A stretch of 39,924 nucleotides of DNA from Pseudomonadota bacterium (GTDB lineage Bacteria > Pseudomonadota > Alphaproteobacteria > Sphingomonadales > Sphingomonadaceae). Below the pieces are notes generated by a model. It searched no databases and had not been told where the DNA came from. It worked only from the letters and a program-made list of their open reading frames with translations. Shown one piece after another: positions 37,722 through 39,924 of this stretch (position 1 is its first letter; every line of letters starts with the position of its first letter). Made by a program: the position numbers and the translations under genes. Location: positions 1 through 39,924 of the forward strand of contig CAUJJI010000024.1 in NCBI GenBank assembly GCA_963205265.1, read 5' to 3'.

Positions 37722-38957
37722 ATGCTGCAATTAAGCGAACTCGACCTGCACTACCTGGGCGTCGAACAGCAGGACTTCGCCAATGACCCCTTCGTGCAGA
37801 TGGACGCGGCGCGCGCTGTGCACCCATGGCTGGCGAAGACCTCGTTCGGCTACATCGTCACCCAATACCGGGCGGCGCGGGAGCTGATTGTCCACGAAGA
37901 CAAACTGCGTATGGGGCTGACCGAGATCGCCGACCATATGGGCGCTCAGGGCACGCTATGGGGCAAGTTCATCGCCGACAACATCGAAAGCCAGACAGGC
38001 GAGACGCACAAGCGGCTGCGCAACGCAATCTCGTCGTTCTTCACTCCCGGCAAGCTCAAGGCTCATCGGCCCATGATGCGCCAAACCATTGCCGAGCTGC
38101 TTGACGAGTGGACCCCGCGCGGGAAATTCGACTTCGAAGAGTTCATCTCGTTCTTCCCGATTTCCGTGATGTGCAAGCTGCTGGGTGCATCGACCGACGT
38201 CATCCCGCGCCTCAGGGACTCGCTCGAGGCGCTCGGGCTGGCCTTCAGCATGGATCGTTCGCTGCTGCCGCTGCTCAACGACAGTGTCCGTATCCTCGAC
38301 GACTTCGTTCGCGACCTTGTCGCCGAGCGCCAGGCCAATCCGCGGACGGAAGGTCAGGACCTGCTGGACGACCTGTTGCGGGTCACCGCCGAAGGAAAGA
38401 TGGACGACGAGGAGTTGTTCAGCCTCCTCATCTTCCTGTTCGGGGCGGGATACGACACCTCCAAGAACGTCCTTACGATGATGATGAAGACCCTGGTCGA
38501 TTGGCCTGAGGTCTATGCCCGCTGCGCCGAGGACCCGGCCTATTGCCGCCGGGTGATGAACGAGACCATGCGCTGGCATAGCCCGGGCTCATCGATGCGC
38601 CACGTCGATCAGCACTTCACCTTCCGCGACGTCGAATTCCCTGTAGGGACCGTCATCATGATGCCGTGGAGCATTCTGGGGCGCGATGGGACCGCGGTCC
38701 CCGATCCCGACGTGTTCAATCCGGACCGTCCCGAAGGGAATCCCCATATGGCCTTCGGCGCCGGTCCGCACATCTGCCTGGGGCAGTTTGTCGCCAAGGC
38801 CCAGATCGAGGAAGGTCTTCATCTGATCGCGCAGCGGATCCGCAATCCGCGCATCGCCGGGCCTTGGCAATGGCGCCCATTCCCTGGCGTCTGGGGCATC
38901 CGCGGCCTTCCGATCGAATTCGACCCAGCTCCGGCTCTTGCCGAAGTGACCCATTGA
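37722..38957 (+). CDS. Cytochrome P450, paralogue of 7184
   Basis: 411 residues from ATG 37722 (GAAGGAG upstream). I helix FGAGYDTSKN (240-249), ExxR ETMR (281-284), heme loop FGAGPHICLG with Cys352. It aligns through its whole length with the P450 at 7184, including the start (LxL, EQQDFANDPF against EEPGFARNPF) and the C-terminal WRPFPGVWGIRGLPI block, which is unusual among P450s. The heme loop differs (FGAGPHIC against FALGAHMC). The two are probably sister enzymes acting on related substrates in separate operons. It is flanked by SDR genes 14 and 20 bases away. Redox partners are not in the window. Confidence 0.93.
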   Translation: MLQLSELDLHYLGVEQQDFANDPFVQMDAARAVHPWLAKTSFGYIVTQYRAARELIVHEDKLRMGLTEIADHMGAQGTLWGKFIADNIESQTGETHKRLRNAISSFFTPGKLKAHRPMMRQTIAELLDEWTPRGKFDFEEFISFFPISVMCKLLGASTDVIPRLRDSLEALGLAFSMDRSLLPLLNDSVRILDDFVRDLVAERQANPRTEGQDLLDDLLRVTAEGKMDDEELFSLLIFLFGAGYDTSKNVLTMMMKTLVDWPEVYARCAEDPAYCRRVMNETMRWHSPGSSMRHVDQHFTFRDVEFPVGTVIMMPWSILGRDGTAVPDPDVFNPDRPEGNPHMAFGAGPHICLGQFVAKAQIEEGLHLIAQRIRNPRIAGPWQWRPFPGVWGIRGLPIEFDPAPALAEVTH

Positions 38958-38976
38958 CCGATACTAGGAAGCGCCG

Positions 38977-39909
38977 ATGAACAAGATGCGATTTGATGGC
39001 CGTACCGCGATTGTCACCGGCGCGGGAGGCAATCCCGGCATGGGCCGGTGTCATGCGATGCTGCTGGCGGAGCGTGGCGCCAACGTCGTGGTCAACGACG
39101 TGGGTCACCCGGGCGTCGCGAATTACGACGACAGCTCCTCGGCCGAAAAGGTGGCCCGGGAAATCATTGCGGCGGGCGGCAAGGCGGTGGCCAGCACCCA
39201 TTCGGTTGCCAGCGAGGAGGGCGCAAAAGCGATCGTGCAGGTCGCGCTCGATGCGTTCGGCGGCATCGACATACTCGTGAACAACGCTGCGGTGTCAGTG
39301 GCGAGCCCGATCTACGAGATGAGTTCGGCGCACGTGCGCCAGCACATCGAGGTCAATCTGCTGGGCCAGATCTGGATGGTTCGCGCGGTGTGGCCCCACA
39401 TGCGCGCAGCCGGCTATGGGAGGATCGTGAACATCGGTTCCGGGTCGTTCGGCGGCATGGCTCCGATGTCCGTCTACGGCACGACCAAGGGCGGAGTCTT
39501 CTCCTTGACCCGGGGCATCGCCCTGGAGGGCGAGCAGTTCGGCATCAAGGCCAACACGGTCCATCCGGGCGCGTTCACGCGGATGGTGGCGTCGCAGCAC
39601 GAAGAGTCCTCCTCGATCTATCAATTCGCGCGAGACAACTTGCCGCCCGAGAAGACATCGCCGGTCGTGGCTTTCCTCGCCCATGAGGCTTGCCCGGTTA
39701 CTGGCGAGACGTTCGATTCCGTGGGCGGCGAAGTGCGGCGAATCTACATCGCCGCAACCAAGGGGATCCGTGATCCCGGCATCACGATTGAATCGCTGGC
39801 GAAAGACTGGGACGAAGTGATGGGGCAGCCCGTTGACATGCTCGACCATGAGAATGTCGACACCAGTACCTGGGTGCTGCGCCGCTACGAATCGGCGCAG
39901 TCCGTATGA
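38977..39909 (+). CDS. Short-chain dehydrogenase/reductase (multifunctional-enzyme-2-like)
   Basis: 310 residues from ATG 38977; GGAAGCG lies upstream. TGAGGNPGMGR is the cofactor motif, followed by NVVVNDVG (an Asp after the second strand suggests NAD), VNNAAV, catalytic Ser in NIGSGSFGG and YGTTKGG. The loop after the second strand (HPGVANYDDSSSAEKVA) and the long C-terminal part resemble the hydroxyacyl-CoA dehydrogenase domain of peroxisomal multifunctional enzyme 2. That would suit oxidation of a 3-hydroxyacyl-CoA or a steroid-like alcohol. It follows the P450 by 19 bases and overlaps the next gene by ATGA. Confidence 0.9.
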   Translation: MNKMRFDGRTAIVTGAGGNPGMGRCHAMLLAERGANVVVNDVGHPGVANYDDSSSAEKVAREIIAAGGKAVASTHSVASEEGAKAIVQVALDAFGGIDILVNNAAVSVASPIYEMSSAHVRQHIEVNLLGQIWMVRAVWPHMRAAGYGRIVNIGSGSFGGMAPMSVYGTTKGGVFSLTRGIALEGEQFGIKANTVHPGAFTRMVASQHEESSSIYQFARDNLPPEKTSPVVAFLAHEACPVTGETFDSVGGEVRRIYIAATKGIRDPGITIESLAKDWDEVMGQPVDMLDHENVDTSTWVLRRYESAQSV

Positions 39910-39924
39910 GCGACAATTCCATGG
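39906..39924 (+). CDS. Start of a further gene (cut by window edge)
   Basis: ATG 39906 overlaps the stop of the SDR in the ATGA pattern and opens MSDNSM before the window ends. The overlap suggests translational coupling and the same operon. Six codons do not allow any assignment. Confidence 0.4.

Noticed and set aside
1..39924. CRISPR arrays, tRNA, rRNA, riboswitches and phage genes
   Set aside because: No regularly spaced repeats, cloverleaf-like sequence, conserved rRNA blocks or structural phage proteins were seen on either strand.

Overview
The window is a GC-rich stretch of proteobacterial DNA packed with catabolic genes. A TonB-dependent receptor of the sphingomonad type, paired PQQ-dependent dehydrogenases, several cytochrome P450s, SDRs, 2-oxoglutarate dioxygenases and IS6-family debris together suggest an alphaproteobacterium of the Sphingomonadales. 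That assignment is an inference from gene content and protein style. I see no rRNA, tRNA, CRISPR array, replication gene or phage gene.

Layout. (1) 1-765: two IS6-family transposase remnants, one abutting the other. (2) 813-3270 (minus): a TetR regulator, a VOC protein, a 24-codon relic of a zinc-type dehydrogenase and an SDR. (3) 3550-6244 (plus): a PhyH-type dioxygenase and a zinc dehydrogenase, followed by about 830 bp of gene debris (a crotonase 5' end, a P450 3' end and an internally deleted LLM oxidoreductase). (4) 16731 down to 6246 (minus): a seven-gene run in the order TonB receptor, crotonase, acyl-CoA ligase, lipoprotein PQQ quinohemoprotein, SMP-30 hydrolase, P450, metallo-beta-lactamase-fold hydrolase. 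(5) 17137-18408 (plus): a TetR regulator and a SnoaL-like protein, divergent from the receptor. (6) 18413-18951 (minus): a truncated aldehyde dehydrogenase start and a carboxymuconolactone-decarboxylase (CMD) protein. (7) 19197-21388 (plus): a second copy of the region-2 TetR type and an amidohydrolase. (8) 26894 down to 21429 (minus): a compact six-gene operon in the order CMD, crotonase, TauD dioxygenase, SnoaL, SDR, acyl-CoA ligase. (9) 27124-34848 (plus): isomerase-like TIM barrel, CMD, P450, PhyH dioxygenase, epoxide hydrolase, membrane PQQ dehydrogenase and a broken amidohydrolase. (10) 36832 down to 34846 (minus): a truncated P450, an AraC regulator and a cupin. (11) 36917 to the end (plus): SDR, P450, SDR and the first codons of another gene.

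Working model (inference). The receptor imports a bulky hydrophobic or polycyclic substrate such as a terpenoid, steroid or plant polyphenol. PQQ enzymes, P450s and Fe(II)/2-oxoglutarate dioxygenases hydroxylate and oxidise it. SDR and MDR enzymes make ketones, and the epoxide hydrolase, SMP-30 and MBL hydrolases open epoxides or lactones. Two acyl-CoA ligases activate carboxylates, and two unusual crotonases that lack both canonical catalytic glutamates act on the thioesters. Nearly every function occurs twice or three times as diverged paralogues in different operons, so the island appears to hold two or more parallel or successive branches. The substrate cannot be named from the sequence.
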